NCBI RefSeq assembly: GCF_000423845.1
Contig: NZ_AUIT01000018.1
Coordinates: forward strand, 1 to 39,391
Source: Thermodesulfobacterium hveragerdense DSM 12571
GTDB taxonomy: Bacteria > Desulfobacterota > Thermodesulfobacteria > Thermodesulfobacteriales > Thermodesulfobacteriaceae
Direction of reading: 5' to 3'
DNA length: 39,391 bases
Under the pieces are notes generated by a model. The model was not told the origin of the DNA and searched no databases. It was given only the letters and a program-made list of their open reading frames with translations. Position numbers and translations under genes: made by a program. This document shows, piece after piece, positions 9,028 to 17,294 of the stretch (position 1 is the stretch's first letter; every line of letters begins with the position of its first letter).

Positions 9028-9571
9028 TTAATTGACTAAAGAGTCTATCTCTGGATTATCAGTATTACTATGATTTTCAGGTCCCCCTCTACAAGACCAA
9101 AGGTTATCTAAACAGACAAATGTTAAATGTCTTTCCAAAATAGGATGTTGTGAAAGTATCTTAAATTTGAAAAGCTTTAGAATTGTGGTTTTTGATCCTA
9201 AACATGGGTTACGTTTATTTAATAACCTTTATATCGTGTTTCTTATCATCCAAGAACTCTTGTGACAGTTTTTTCAAATGTATGTTTTCTGTCACCAGAC
9301 CTACCTTAAAAATTTCTACTCTAACGCAGACTGCCACCTCTTTGATCGAAGGTTACTAATCGATAAAGATTACAAACGCTACTTTTTTTTCAGGGCTATC
9401 GTTATTAAAAGCTCAACCAAATACTATGTTATTTGAGATTGCGTCAAGGTTGCCTATATAATTTGTTTTTAAATTTAAAGTTGTCTTGAGGATAACATTG
9501 CGTTCTTTAAGTTTTTTGACAAAATGTAAAAATAGGTTAACCTTTAGATTAAAAAAGATTTTCAAATTAGC
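9028..9571 (-). pseudogene. Decayed protein-coding gene of unknown family
   Basis: The 800 bases between the chemoreceptor and the next gene hold no intact gene, but the minus strand carries what looks like a dead one. One frame (9571-9215) reads like protein (KKLKERNVILKTTLNLKT, SPEKKVAFVIFID, LVTENIHLKKLSQEFLDD) and is broken by three stops. After a one-base shift a second frame (9228-9028) runs 66 codons without a stop (..LTFVCLDNLWSCRGGPEN..). Together they give about 180 codons with no usable start. I do not recognise the family. In an AT-rich genome some of this could be chance, hence the moderate confidence. The remainder, 8786-9027, shows only the chemoreceptor leader and promoter. 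Confidence 0.4.
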
Positions 9572-9587
9572 TTAAGGTGAGGTATAT

Positions 9588-10832
9588 ATGAAAGTAGTGT
9601 CTAAGTTTTTTATGACTTTTGTTATTAACTTTATCTTGTTTGGTTTATTCTTAATTTTCTCATGTTCGAAGATTTCCTCGTTACAAGCTGAAGAGGTAAG
9701 AGATAATGGGACAGTAAAAAAGGTTTTGATTCTACCTTTTGAGGTGTATGCAGAGAGAGATTTATCTTATATAAGGGAAGCCATCCCTGAGATGCTTGTT
9801 AGCAGGTTGTTTGCTCCTAATAAAATAGAGGTGATTGATCCTGAGTTGGTAAAAGGGGTAGTAAAAGAAGTAAAAAAAATCAACAAAGAAACAGCTCAAT
9901 CCCTTGGGCAAAGGTTTAATGTAGATTACGTGATCTGGGGAAGTGTTACGGTTTTAGGAGAGGCGGTAAGCATAGATGCTCAAATGCTTAGTTTAACCGC
10001 TTCTAAAAAGCCAGTTCAGTTTTTCCAAGAATTAAAGGGAGTTTCTGAGGTTATACCTCAGCTTACGCGTTTTGCCTTTAAAGCAAAGGTCTACATAGAA
10101 GGCACAGAAGAAGATTTTTATCGTGCTGAACCTATGTATGCTATGTCTTCTTATGGTATAAGCAAAGAACATCCAGAGAGAGGATACTACTACTATTATC
10201 CCTATCTTTTCCCTCCTCGTACCGGTGAATCTAAGTCTAAGGTAAAAAGGGCTAAAGGCTTTACAGATGTAGAGGTAGAAGAGTCTCTTTCTAAAGGGTT
10301 GGTAATAGACGTTACTAAGGGAACTGTTGGCTGGGCTGAAGACGAAGAAACTAACCGTAAATCTTCCTCTTCAAATCAAACCAACGCAACCTCTGGGTTA
10401 ACAGCACCCTATCCAGGATATTATGGAGGTGTTCCTTACTATCCTTACTCTGCTTCTCCATATTACTATTATCAAGAAGAGGAAGACGGGATACTTTCCA
10501 AGTTTCTCTCTCAGTTTCCTTTTATAAAAGAGAAAAAAGAAAAGGCCCCGCAGGGATATCAGACACAGGTCATTCAAGTGCCTCAACTTCCACCCCAACC
10601 TTATACTCCACCTTCAGTTCAAACGCAACCCTCCTCTTCTACCCCTGTCTCAAACACCCCTTCCCCACTCTATCAACCCCAATCCATCCCTTCTGAGCCT
10701 CACCCACAGGGATATACCGGAAAACCTCAACCCTATTCTCAGGAACTGCAGGAAAGGCCAAAAACTATACAAACAGAACAACCAGTAGTTTCTACACCTT
10801 ATAACAAAGAGAATCCCTGGAGTTGGAACTGA
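9588..10832 (+). CDS. Exported CsgG/TolB-N-like envelope protein with Pro/Tyr/Gln-rich tail
   Basis: A 414-residue exported protein. Residues 1-35 form a signal peptide with a long hydrophobic core. Cleavage could be by signal peptidase I after SLQA, or at Cys26, although the lipobox IFSC is atypical. Residues about 44-165 resemble the TolB-N/CsgG/FlgT-type alpha-beta domain (VLILPFEVYAERDLSYI, MLVSRL, VIDPELV, FNVDYVIWGSVTVLGEAVSI). Residues about 195-414 are low complexity, rich in Pro, Tyr, Gln and Ser with YYYYYP runs, and are probably disordered at the surface or in the periplasm. A GGTGAGG ribosome binding site precedes the ATG. It stands alone and ends 12 bases from a convergent gene. 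An assembly or secretion role at the outer membrane is plausible but not shown. Confidence 0.7.
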   Translation: MKVVSKFFMTFVINFILFGLFLIFSCSKISSLQAEEVRDNGTVKKVLILPFEVYAERDLSYIREAIPEMLVSRLFAPNKIEVIDPELVKGVVKEVKKINKETAQSLGQRFNVDYVIWGSVTVLGEAVSIDAQMLSLTASKKPVQFFQELKGVSEVIPQLTRFAFKAKVYIEGTEEDFYRAEPMYAMSSYGISKEHPERGYYYYYPYLFPPRTGESKSKVKRAKGFTDVEVEESLSKGLVIDVTKGTVGWAEDEETNRKSSSSNQTNATSGLTAPYPGYYGGVPYYPYSASPYYYYQEEEDGILSKFLSQFPFIKEKKEKAPQGYQTQVIQVPQLPPQPYTPPSVQTQPSSSTPVSNTPSPLYQPQSIPSEPHPQGYTGKPQPYSQELQERPKTIQTEQPVVSTPYNKENPWSWN

Positions 10833-10844
10833 TCCTAACAGAGA

Positions 10845-11198
10845 TTAACAAGTGAGATGAAAGGCCCCAGCTAAAGCCACACCTAGGGAATAAAGTTCAT
10901 TAAACCTTTCGGTGGCTTGAGCAGTAGGATAGGCTTCAAGAGTTATATCTAACTGTTTAGCTTTGGCTTCTACTTCTGGGGTAACTTGCATCAATCCATT
11001 TGCTCCCATGCCTACTATCAAAAACTTGATTCCTTTATTCCAGATTTCTTCTAAATCTTCCACATGAAGTTTGTGCCCTTCTTTTCTCCACCAAGAACTA
11101 AAGACTTTTTCTTCTTCTTGAGTACGGAGTATGATAAGGTCTTTGGTATAGTTTTGCCCTTTGAAAGTAAGACTTCCAAAGCTATAATGTTCGATCAT
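10845..11198 (-). CDS. Mth938/NDUFAF3-like (DUF498) domain protein
   Basis: A 117-residue single-domain protein of the Mth938-like family, related to the mitochondrial complex I assembly factor NDUFAF3. Family features include YSFGSLTFKGQNYTKDLII at the start, FLIVGMGANGLMQV in the middle and LEAYPTAQATERFNEL near the end. The molecular function in bacteria is not established. It follows prfA by 21 bases with a good AAGGAGGGG site (complement) and is the last gene of the rpmE-prfA operon, in a place where prmC is often found. Confidence 0.75.
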   Translation of the reverse strand: MIEHYSFGSLTFKGQNYTKDLIILRTQEEEKVFSSWWRKEGHKLHVEDLEEIWNKGIKFLIVGMGANGLMQVTPEVEAKAKQLDITLEAYPTAQATERFNELYSLGVALAGAFHLTC

Positions 11199-11219
11199 AT
11201 GCCCCTCCTTATCGAGGGT

Positions 11220-12323
11220 TTAGGCTGCCATGCTGAGACTTTCTTCTTGTTTTAACATTTCTGCTCTGTGATGGGCAATCAAAGCATCTATAAACTCGTC
11301 TAAGTCTCCGTCAAGGACCTCTGGCAAGTTGTAGATGGTGATACCGACACGATGGTCAGTGACCCGGTTTTGAGGAAAGTTATAGGTTCTTATTTTTTCA
11401 CAGCGCTCTCCGGTGCCTACCTGAGCTTTTCTTTCTTTTTGAATTTTTTCATGTTGTTGCCTTTGAGCAAGTTCATAAAGTTTGGCCCTTAAAATTTTCA
11501 TCGCGGTAGCTTTGTTTTGATGTTGGCTTCTTTCGTTTTGGCAGGTAACCACGATGCCAGTGGGAATATGGGTAATTCTTACCGCGCTTTCTGTTTTGTT
11601 TACATGTTGTCCCCCGTGCCCGCTTGCACGCATGGTTTCAATCTTAAGCTCATCAGGGTTGATGTCGATATCGACCTCGTCTACCTCAGGAAGAACAGCT
11701 ACCGTTACCGTAGAGGTGTGAATCCTACCAGAACTTTCTGTAACAGGTACTCTTTGTACCCTATGCACCCCACTTTCATACTTTAGACGAGAATAAGCCC
11801 CTTTCCCTTCTATTTTAGCCACAACTTCTTTAAAACCGCCAAGCCCGGTTTCGTTGGCATCAAGGACTTCAAACTTCCAGCCTGTTCTTTCAGCATACCT
11901 CTGGTACATCCTTAAGAGATCTGCAGCAAAAAGGGCTGCCTCCTCTCCTCCTGCTCCAGCCCTGATTTCTAAGATAACGTTTTTTTCGTCGTTAGGGTCC
12001 TTAGGAAGAAGAAGTATAGGGAGCAATTTTTCCAGCTCTTCTAAACGTTTTTCTAAAATCTTTAGTTCTTCTTTGGCTAAATCTACCAGTTCCTCGTCAG
12101 TTTCTTCTTCTATGATAACTTTGTTTTCTTCTATTTCCTTAAGGACTTTTTTGTATTCTTTAAAAGCAGATACAATCTCTGTAAGTTCAGAATGTTCTTT
12201 AGCAAGCTTAGCATAAGCTGAAGGGTCTGAAATAATTTCAGGGTCTGAAAGTTTAGTCGCTAAGTCTTCAAACTTCTTTTCTATCGTCTCCAGTTTGGTT
12301 AAATAAAGATTAGATAAACTCAT
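11220..12323 (-). CDS. prfA: Peptide chain release factor 1 (RF1)
   Basis: Terminates translation at UAA and UAG by hydrolysing peptidyl-tRNA on the ribosome. The catalytic GGQ is in [17 protein letters not shown]. The codon-recognition tripeptide of RF1 (PxT, usually PAT) appears here as PVT in [16 protein letters not shown], so this is RF1 rather than RF2, which has SPF. A coiled-coil first domain spans about 1-100. The length of 367 residues is normal. It lies 2 bases after rpmE and is followed by the Mth938-like gene. The methyltransferase gene prmC, a frequent neighbour, is absent here. Confidence 0.95.
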   Translation of the reverse strand: MSLSNLYLTKLETIEKKFEDLATKLSDPEIISDPSAYAKLAKEHSELTEIVSAFKEYKKVLKEIEENKVIIEEETDEELVDLAKEELKILEKRLEELEKLLPILLLPKDPNDEKNVILEIRAGAGGEEAALFAADLLRMYQRYAERTGWKFEVLDANETGLGGFKEVVAKIEGKGAYSRLKYESGVHRVQRVPVTESSGRIHTSTVTVAVLPEVDEVDIDINPDELKIETMRASGHGGQHVNKTESAVRITHIPTGIVVTCQNERSQHQNKATAMKILRAKLYELAQRQQHEKIQKERKAQVGTGERCEKIRTYNFPQNRVTDHRVGITIYNLPEVLDGDLDEFIDALIAHHRAEMLKQEESLSMAA

Positions 12324-12325
12324 AC

Positions 12326-12547
12326 TTATTTGCTTTGGTTCTGATAAAAGTTTGCGTATTTTTTCATAAATTTTTCGATCCTTCCTTCGGTATCAACAAA
12401 TTTCATCTCACCGGTAAAGAAGGGATGGCACTTAGAGCAAATCTCTACTTTAATTTCAGGTTTAGTAGTCCCTACCCTTAGTTCATTACCACAAGCACAC
12501 CTAATAACTGCATCAGGATAGTATTTGGGATGAATATCCTTTTTCAT
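12326..12547 (-). CDS. rpmE: Ribosomal protein bL31 (zinc-binding type)
   Basis: A 73-residue large-subunit ribosomal protein. The start [12 protein letters not shown] is the family N-terminus. CAC and CSKC form the four-cysteine zinc site, so this is the C+ (zinc-containing) form. The frame extends upstream to a TTG at 12565, but that stretch contains the ribosome binding site GGAGAGG (12557-12563, complement), which places the start at ATG 12547. It heads the rpmE-prfA-Mth938 operon. A perfect inverted repeat covers the promoter, which suggests operator control. Confidence 0.95.
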   Translation of the reverse strand: MKKDIHPKYYPDAVIRCACGNELRVGTTKPEIKVEICSKCHPFFTGEMKFVDTEGRIEKFMKKYANFYQNQSK

Positions 12548-12578
12548 CTCTTTACACCTCTCCAAAAATTTTATTTAA

Positions 12579-12607
12579 TTTTGAAAATATAACCCATATT
12601 TTCAAAA
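12579..12607. repeat. Perfect 12-5-12 inverted repeat over the rpmE promoter
   Basis: TTTTGAAAATAT (12579-12590), AACCC, ATATTTTCAAAA (12596-12607) are perfect complementary arms. The repeat fills the spacer and covers the -10 of the rpmE promoter, so it fits an operator for a dimeric regulator. It could also form a hairpin at the very start of the transcript. Confidence 0.75.
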
Positions 12608-12613
12608 ACTCAA
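12586..12613 (-). promoter_or_regulatory. Probable rpmE-prfA operon promoter
   Basis: Minus strand TTGAGT (12613-12608), 16 bases, TATATT (12591-12586), about 40 bases before the rpmE start. The inverted repeat at 12579-12607 occupies the spacer and the -10 box. Confidence 0.5.
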
Positions 12614-12785
12614 GGAAGCTTTCTAACCCCTTAATTTGCCGATAGAGGATAAAATCAAAAATCTTTCTGTAATCTTTAGACTTAAAGAGGTAGTGTTTCA
12701 TTAATTGTGTCTAAATTTTAGGGTAAAGGGCTTTCTCTCCTGGTAAAAATGATAAAATTAAACTCAAAATTAAGAAGGAGGGGAA

Positions 12786-13589
12786 ATGGAAATCATAGGG
12801 TACTCAGAAAGAGGGATTATTAATTCACTATTTTATGAGATAAAGTATTCTCAGAAAAGTATAAATCTTCTTAACCAGTTTTTATCTTTGATGTCTTTTC
12901 CATATCGAACTGTCGATTTTCAAATATCCGAAGCAAAAATATTAATTGAGCAATCTTTCTCTGATTTTGGCGATGCAGATGTGGTGCTTTTGCTTGATAA
13001 TCAAGATAAAAAGCAAGTTATTTTTATTGAAGCAAAAGTAAAAACTTTTCAAAAATCGTCTTGGAATATAAAAGATGAGTTTGATAAGTTTGAAGCATTA
13101 TTTATTGAAAATAATCAAGAGGCATCTAAAATCTCTAAAAGTTCTTCATCAAAATCAAATTTGTTTGTTCAATTATACTTCAAAGTCAAAATGGTTCGAG
13201 CTTTACAAACTGGAGGCATGAAACAATTAAAAGAAGGCGTAGTTTTCCCAGAATGTTTATCAAAACAAGATAAAAGAACTCATAAAAAGTGTTTGCCCAG
13301 AAAAATTGGGAATAACGAGGTGGTTTTAACAGCAACAAAACTATTACTTCCATATAGTAAAGACGCATTATTTGTAGCTTTGGTTCCAAGTAATACTTCA
13401 GAGCTTAATAAATTTTATCAGGAAACCTTGAAAAATTATAGACTCAGTAAAAATAAAGACTGGGAGGTAGAAAATTGGGGTTATATTTCTTGGACTGATG
13501 TTAAAAAGTTTTGTAAGAAAAATAGGTTAGAAAATACTTTAAGGGTTTTTGAGTTCAATAAAGGACAGATTTATGATGACGGGAATTAG
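12786..13589 (+). CDS. Uncharacterised protein with PD-(D/E)XK nuclease-like core
   Basis: A 267-residue protein I cannot assign to a named family. The strand pattern GDADVVLLL, then VIFIEAKVK (Asp65, Glu82-x-Lys84), matches the PD-(D/E)XK nuclease core D...ExK. The rest is Lys/Ser-rich and has no membrane segment. A strong AAGGAGGGG site precedes the ATG. It stands alone on the plus strand between minus-strand housekeeping genes, next to tRNA-Lys, and its base and codon use is more AT-rich than its neighbours. This suggests horizontal gain. It could be a lone restriction-like or defence nuclease. No methyltransferase, integrase or antitoxin is nearby. Confidence 0.6.
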   Translation: MEIIGYSERGIINSLFYEIKYSQKSINLLNQFLSLMSFPYRTVDFQISEAKILIEQSFSDFGDADVVLLLDNQDKKQVIFIEAKVKTFQKSSWNIKDEFDKFEALFIENNQEASKISKSSSSKSNLFVQLYFKVKMVRALQTGGMKQLKEGVVFPECLSKQDKRTHKKCLPRKIGNNEVVLTATKLLLPYSKDALFVALVPSNTSELNKFYQETLKNYRLSKNKDWEVENWGYISWTDVKKFCKKNRLENTLRVFEFNKGQIYDDGN

Positions 13590-13668
13590 ACAATACATAC
13601 CAGAGTGTATTTAGTTTCATGTTTTAGACTAAATTATTAGAGAAGGGGATTGAATACTTTAGGAAAAA

Positions 13669-13741
13669 TGGGCCGTGGAGGACTCGAACCTCCAACCTAT
13701 GGATTAAGAGTCCATTGCTCTACCGTTTGAGCTAACGGCCC
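13669..13741 (-). tRNA. tRNA-Lys(CUU)
   Basis: The minus strand folds into a standard cloverleaf of 73 bases. The acceptor stem is GGGCCGT paired with ACGGCCC, with discriminator A. The D arm reads TAGCTCAAACGGTAGAGCA. The anticodon loop CTCTTAA lies between TGGA and TCCA, giving anticodon CUU (Lys, AAG). The T arm is GGAGG-TTCGAGT-CCTCC. The 3' CCA is not encoded. It lies 51 bases downstream of topA with its own promoter. Confidence 0.97.
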
Positions 13742-13757
13742 AGAGATGATATTTTTA

Positions 13758-13785
13758 AATTTACTCTTTTCTCTTTTTTTGTCAA
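13758..13785 (-). promoter_or_regulatory. tRNA-Lys promoter
   Basis: Minus strand TTGACA (13785-13780), 16 bases, TAAATT (13763-13758), ending 16 bases before the tRNA 5' end. It lies in the 51-base gap after topA, so the tRNA need not depend on topA transcription. Confidence 0.55.
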
Positions 13786-13792
13786 GGCAGGT

Positions 13793-15472
13793 TTAAAAAT
13801 AAAATTTATCGTCCCTATGTGGAAACCCTCGGGGAAAACGACAGGTCTTTATCACTTCATAGCCCTCTTTTACTACATTTTCATAAGTAGCTTCTCCCCT
13901 GGCAACAAGGTCAAGCTTTTCTTCCATCTCTGCGGTATATTTATAGTCCATAAAAACTTTAGCTCCTTCTAAAAGTAAGCGACATGCCAATCTTCCTAAT
14001 AAGGTAGGTTTAAGAAACTTGCCTTCTTTTTCTACGTAGTTTCTTTTAAACAGCACATCCAGGATGGTTGCATAGGTAGACGGCCTTCCAATCCCTAAGC
14101 TTTCAAGTTTTTTTACCAAGCTGTGGGGGGTATATCTTTCAGGAGGTTTGGTCTTATGTTCCCTTATTTCAAAAGAGAGCACCTTGAGTTGGTCTCCTTC
14201 TTTTAGCCCAAGAGGTAGGTCATAGTTCTCTGTTCCTTTTAAAACCTTTAAAAATCCTTCAAAAACCAAGGTTTTCTGCTTGGTAACCAAAAACCATCCC
14301 TTAGGCAAAAGTTCTTTTCCAAAAACATAGGTTAACTCCAAAAATTCCGCCTGACTCATTTGGCTTGCTAAGAAAAAGTTTTTAATCAACGTATAAAGGG
14401 CTTTTTCTTTTGAGGTCAAATTTTTGGGCTCTTGGAAAAGGTTGGTAGGTCTTATGCATTCGTGGGCGCCTTGTTCAAACTTAGAGGCTTTAATTCTCCT
14501 TTCCTTTCCCACGTATTTTTCTCCGAAATTCGCAAGTATAAAATCCTTAGCAGCCTTTTTGGCTACAGGACTAACCCTTACCGAATCAGTCCGCATATAG
14601 GTAATCAATCCTTTCTCATAAAGAGCCTGAGCAAGTACCATCGTCTCCTTGGGACTAAAATCTAAGGAACTTCCTGCTGCATCTATAAGGGTGGTAGTTT
14701 TTAAAGGATAGGGAGGTTGTTTAAGGACCTTTTTTTTGATTATGTTTTCTAACGAAAGAGTTTTACCCGCTAAATACTGGTTAAAAATTTTCTCTAACTT
14801 TTTAGGGTCTTTGTTTTTATATAGCTCTTTTTTAAACCATAAATCGAGTTCGTAAACGTTGTTATTTTTATCTTTTACCTTAACCTTTAAGGAAAAACTG
14901 GTTTCAGGAACAAAGTTTTCTATCTCTTCTTCACGTTCAACAATCAGCCTCAAAGCAGGACTTTGGACCCTTCCTGCTGAAAGAGGAAGGTTAAGGGCTT
15001 TAGAAAGTTTAGGAGAAATTAGATATCCTATGATACGGTCTAAGACCCTTCTTGATTGGTAAGCAAGGTAAAGCCCTTTATCAAGGTCTCTCACAGAATT
15101 TAAGGCCTGTTTTACCCCGAACTCAGTAATTTCTATCAGATCTACCCGTTTAAAGATTAAGGTTTTGTTAACAGAACTTAGGTATTCATAGAGGTGAAAA
15201 CTTATGGCTTCTCCCTCTCGGTCTGGGTCGGTAGCTAAATAAACTTCTTCGACTTTAGAAGCTAATTTTTTAAGGTCTGCAAGTATTTTTTTCTTTGAAC
15301 TCAGGTAATAAAAGGAAGGGTGAAAGGTGTTTAAATCAACCCCTAAGGTTTTTGGAGGCAAGTCTTTAATATGACCAAAGGTGGCTCTAAAGATAAACTC
15401 TTTTGAGGATAAGATCTTCTGTAAAGTTTTGACCTTGGTAGGAGATTCAACGATAAATAGCTTTTTACCCAT
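13793..15472 (-). CDS. topA: DNA topoisomerase I (type IA), short form without zinc ribbons
   Basis: Relaxes negative supercoils through a 5'-phosphotyrosine intermediate. The TOPRIM domain is at 1-115 (IVESPTK with Glu9, and DPDREGE at 82-88). Conserved core motifs include SAGRVQSPALRLIVERE and GLITYMRTDS with the catalytic Tyr292, and GIGRPSTYA is present near the end. At 559 residues it is much shorter than the usual 650-870 and stops soon after the core, so the C-terminal Cys4 zinc-ribbon repeats are missing. The stop appears natural, with no remnant seen downstream. The motif usually written as AHEAIRPT is AHECIRPT. It could be the only topoisomerase I or a second paralogue. A decayed copy of the gene start lies just upstream. 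Confidence 0.92.
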   Translation of the reverse strand: MGKKLFIVESPTKVKTLQKILSSKEFIFRATFGHIKDLPPKTLGVDLNTFHPSFYYLSSKKKILADLKKLASKVEEVYLATDPDREGEAISFHLYEYLSSVNKTLIFKRVDLIEITEFGVKQALNSVRDLDKGLYLAYQSRRVLDRIIGYLISPKLSKALNLPLSAGRVQSPALRLIVEREEEIENFVPETSFSLKVKVKDKNNNVYELDLWFKKELYKNKDPKKLEKIFNQYLAGKTLSLENIIKKKVLKQPPYPLKTTTLIDAAGSSLDFSPKETMVLAQALYEKGLITYMRTDSVRVSPVAKKAAKDFILANFGEKYVGKERRIKASKFEQGAHECIRPTNLFQEPKNLTSKEKALYTLIKNFFLASQMSQAEFLELTYVFGKELLPKGWFLVTKQKTLVFEGFLKVLKGTENYDLPLGLKEGDQLKVLSFEIREHKTKPPERYTPHSLVKKLESLGIGRPSTYATILDVLFKRNYVEKEGKFLKPTLLGRLACRLLLEGAKVFMDYKYTAEMEEKLDLVARGEATYENVVKEGYEVIKTCRFPRGFPHRDDKFYF

Positions 15473-15609
15473 TACCGTGTTTTGCCTTAAAATTTTTATA
15501 AAATGTGTTAATATCAGGTACTACCGGTCAAAATAAGCAGATTCAACGATAAAGGATTTTTACCAGTAAATAACCGTTTTTCTAATATTGGTATCGCTAA
15601 TATCAGGTA
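15444..15609. repeat. Diverged tandem duplication of the topA start and leader
   Basis: GATTCAACGATAAA occurs at 15444-15457 (inside the topA N-terminal codons) and again at 15540-15553. TTTTTACC follows both, and TAATATCAGGTA recurs at 15509-15520 and 15598-15609. The offset is about 90-96 bases. The second unit therefore looks like a decayed copy of the first ten or so topA codons (minus strand GTAAAAATCCTTTATCGTTG against GGTAAAAAGCTATTTATCGT) plus its leader. Confidence 0.6.
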
Positions 15610-15708
15610 TTTTAAAAATAGCACCATCTAAGTTTATGGCAACCGTTGGCTATTCTGAGTTTTATTTTTTATTTTTAGAATATAGAGGTTAAAATAAGGC
15701 TAAGGATT

Positions 15709-17253
15709 ATGAAGGATATTGAGTTTAATCCGCAGTTTAAAAAGGCCTGGGAGCTTGTTGCCTACTCTCATCAAAATCTTTTAATAACCGGTCGTGCTGG
15801 GACTGGCAAGTCCACCTTTCTTAGGTATTTGATAAATGCACTTCCTAAGTCTATGGTAGTCCTTGCTCCTACTGGGGTTGCGGCTCTTAACGTAAGGGGA
15901 CAAACCATCCATTCGTTTTTTGGTTTTAAGCCAGACATAACCTTAGATAAGGTATATCGGCTTCAACCCAACGAAGATCTAAGAGAGGTTTATAAACACC
16001 TTAACACATTGATTATCGACGAAATTTCTATGGTAAGGGCAGACCTTTTTGATTGTATAGAGGCTTTTTTAAGAAGATGGGGCCCTTCCCCTAAGAAACC
16101 CTTTGGCGGAGTTCAGATGGTGCTTATCGGAGACCTGTACCAACTACCTCCGGTGGTTACCTCAAAAGAAAAAGAAATCTTTAACCATCTTTATGAAACA
16201 CCTTATTTTTTCTCCTCTAAAGCCTTTAAAGAAACCCCTTTTGAGTTTATCGAGTTTGAGAAGGTCTATCGTCAAACTGACTTGACTTTTATCGAAATCT
16301 TAAACCAGATAAGAAACGGGATGTTAAAAGACGAAACTTTAGAAATACTTAATCAAAGGGTAATACCTAATTTTGAGCCTGAAGAAGACGAGGTATATGT
16401 CTATCTTACCACCACCAACGCTAAAGCAGAACAGATAAACCTTACCAGGTTAGAAAGACTTCCAGGCAAATCCTTTGAGTTTTGTGGCAAGATCCACGGT
16501 AAGATAGAAACAGAGGATTTACCAGCTCCGTTAGAATTAAAGATTAAAGAAGGTGCCCAGGTAATGCTTGTAGCCAACGACCCTCAAGGTAGATGGGTAA
16601 ACGGAGACATAGGAAGGGTGGTATACATAGACCCTGAAGAGCAGTTAATAGAAGTAGATTTACAGCGAGGCTATCTTGTTGAGGTAACTCCTTTTAAATG
16701 GGATATATATGAACATTATTTTGATAAAACCTCTTCTAAAATAGAGGTAAGATCTGTAGGACATTTTGTCCAGTTTCCTTTAAAACTGGCCTGGGCGATA
16801 ACCATCCATAAAAGTCAAGGTCTAACGTTTAAAAACCTCGTAATAGACTTAGAAAGAGGCACCTTTGCCCATGGACAGTTATATGTCGCTCTTTCTCGAG
16901 GGATTAGTCTTGATGGGATCGTGCTTACCAAACCTGTTAAAAAGAGCCATATAAAGTTAGACAAAAAGGTGGTAAAATTTTTAACAAACTTTCAATATAT
17001 CAAGGCAAGCGAAAAACTTGGCTTAAACGAAAAAATTGAAGCCATTAGAAAGGCTATAGAACAAAACAGAGAAATAGAAATTGTTTATTTAAAAAGTTCA
17101 AACATAAAAACTTGCAGAAGGATTGTGCCTTTAGAAATGAAAGAGATGAGTTATCAAGGTAAAACCTTCCTTGGTCTAAGAGCTTTTTGTAAACTTCGAA
17201 GTAAGGAAAGGGTTTTTAACATAGAAAAGATCCTTGAAATTTCCGAAGTCTAA
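15709..17253 (+). CDS. PIF1-family DNA helicase with C-terminal WYL domain
   Basis: A 5'-3' superfamily 1B helicase of 514 residues, expected to unwind forked or G-quadruplex DNA. Walker A GRAGTGKS is at 28-35, APTGVAALNVRG follows, Walker B is LIIDEISM at 101-108, motif III is GDLYQLPPV at 141-149, and the late SF1 motif is AWAITIHKSQGLTF. The last 70 residues (EIEIVYLKSS, RRIVPLEM, LRAFCKLRSKERVFNIEKI) match a WYL domain. A PIF1-WYL protein from Thermotoga elfii has been studied, where WYL binds single-stranded DNA, so this role is likely by analogy. The start is ATG with AAGGA upstream. pgsA follows closely. Confidence 0.88.
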   Translation: MKDIEFNPQFKKAWELVAYSHQNLLITGRAGTGKSTFLRYLINALPKSMVVLAPTGVAALNVRGQTIHSFFGFKPDITLDKVYRLQPNEDLREVYKHLNTLIIDEISMVRADLFDCIEAFLRRWGPSPKKPFGGVQMVLIGDLYQLPPVVTSKEKEIFNHLYETPYFFSSKAFKETPFEFIEFEKVYRQTDLTFIEILNQIRNGMLKDETLEILNQRVIPNFEPEEDEVYVYLTTTNAKAEQINLTRLERLPGKSFEFCGKIHGKIETEDLPAPLELKIKEGAQVMLVANDPQGRWVNGDIGRVVYIDPEEQLIEVDLQRGYLVEVTPFKWDIYEHYFDKTSSKIEVRSVGHFVQFPLKLAWAITIHKSQGLTFKNLVIDLERGTFAHGQLYVALSRGISLDGIVLTKPVKKSHIKLDKKVVKFLTNFQYIKASEKLGLNEKIEAIRKAIEQNREIEIVYLKSSNIKTCRRIVPLEMKEMSYQGKTFLGLRAFCKLRSKERVFNIEKILEISEV

Positions 17254-17294
17254 AAACTTTATTGTTTTTAAAAATACGGTATTATTTAAAATCT

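Noticed and set aside
11220..12323. Release factor 2 (prfB) with a programmed frameshift
   Set aside because: The recognition tripeptide is PxT-type (PVT), not SPF, and the frame is continuous, so it is RF1.
13592..13611. AATACA-N8-TGTATT hairpin after the PD-(D/E)XK-like gene as a terminator
   Set aside because: The stem is only six A/T-rich pairs and is not followed by a proper T run.
13793..15472. Reverse gyrase
   Set aside because: The protein has only the type IA topoisomerase domain. The helicase half is absent, and the nearby PIF1 gene is a separate, oppositely oriented gene of another helicase family.
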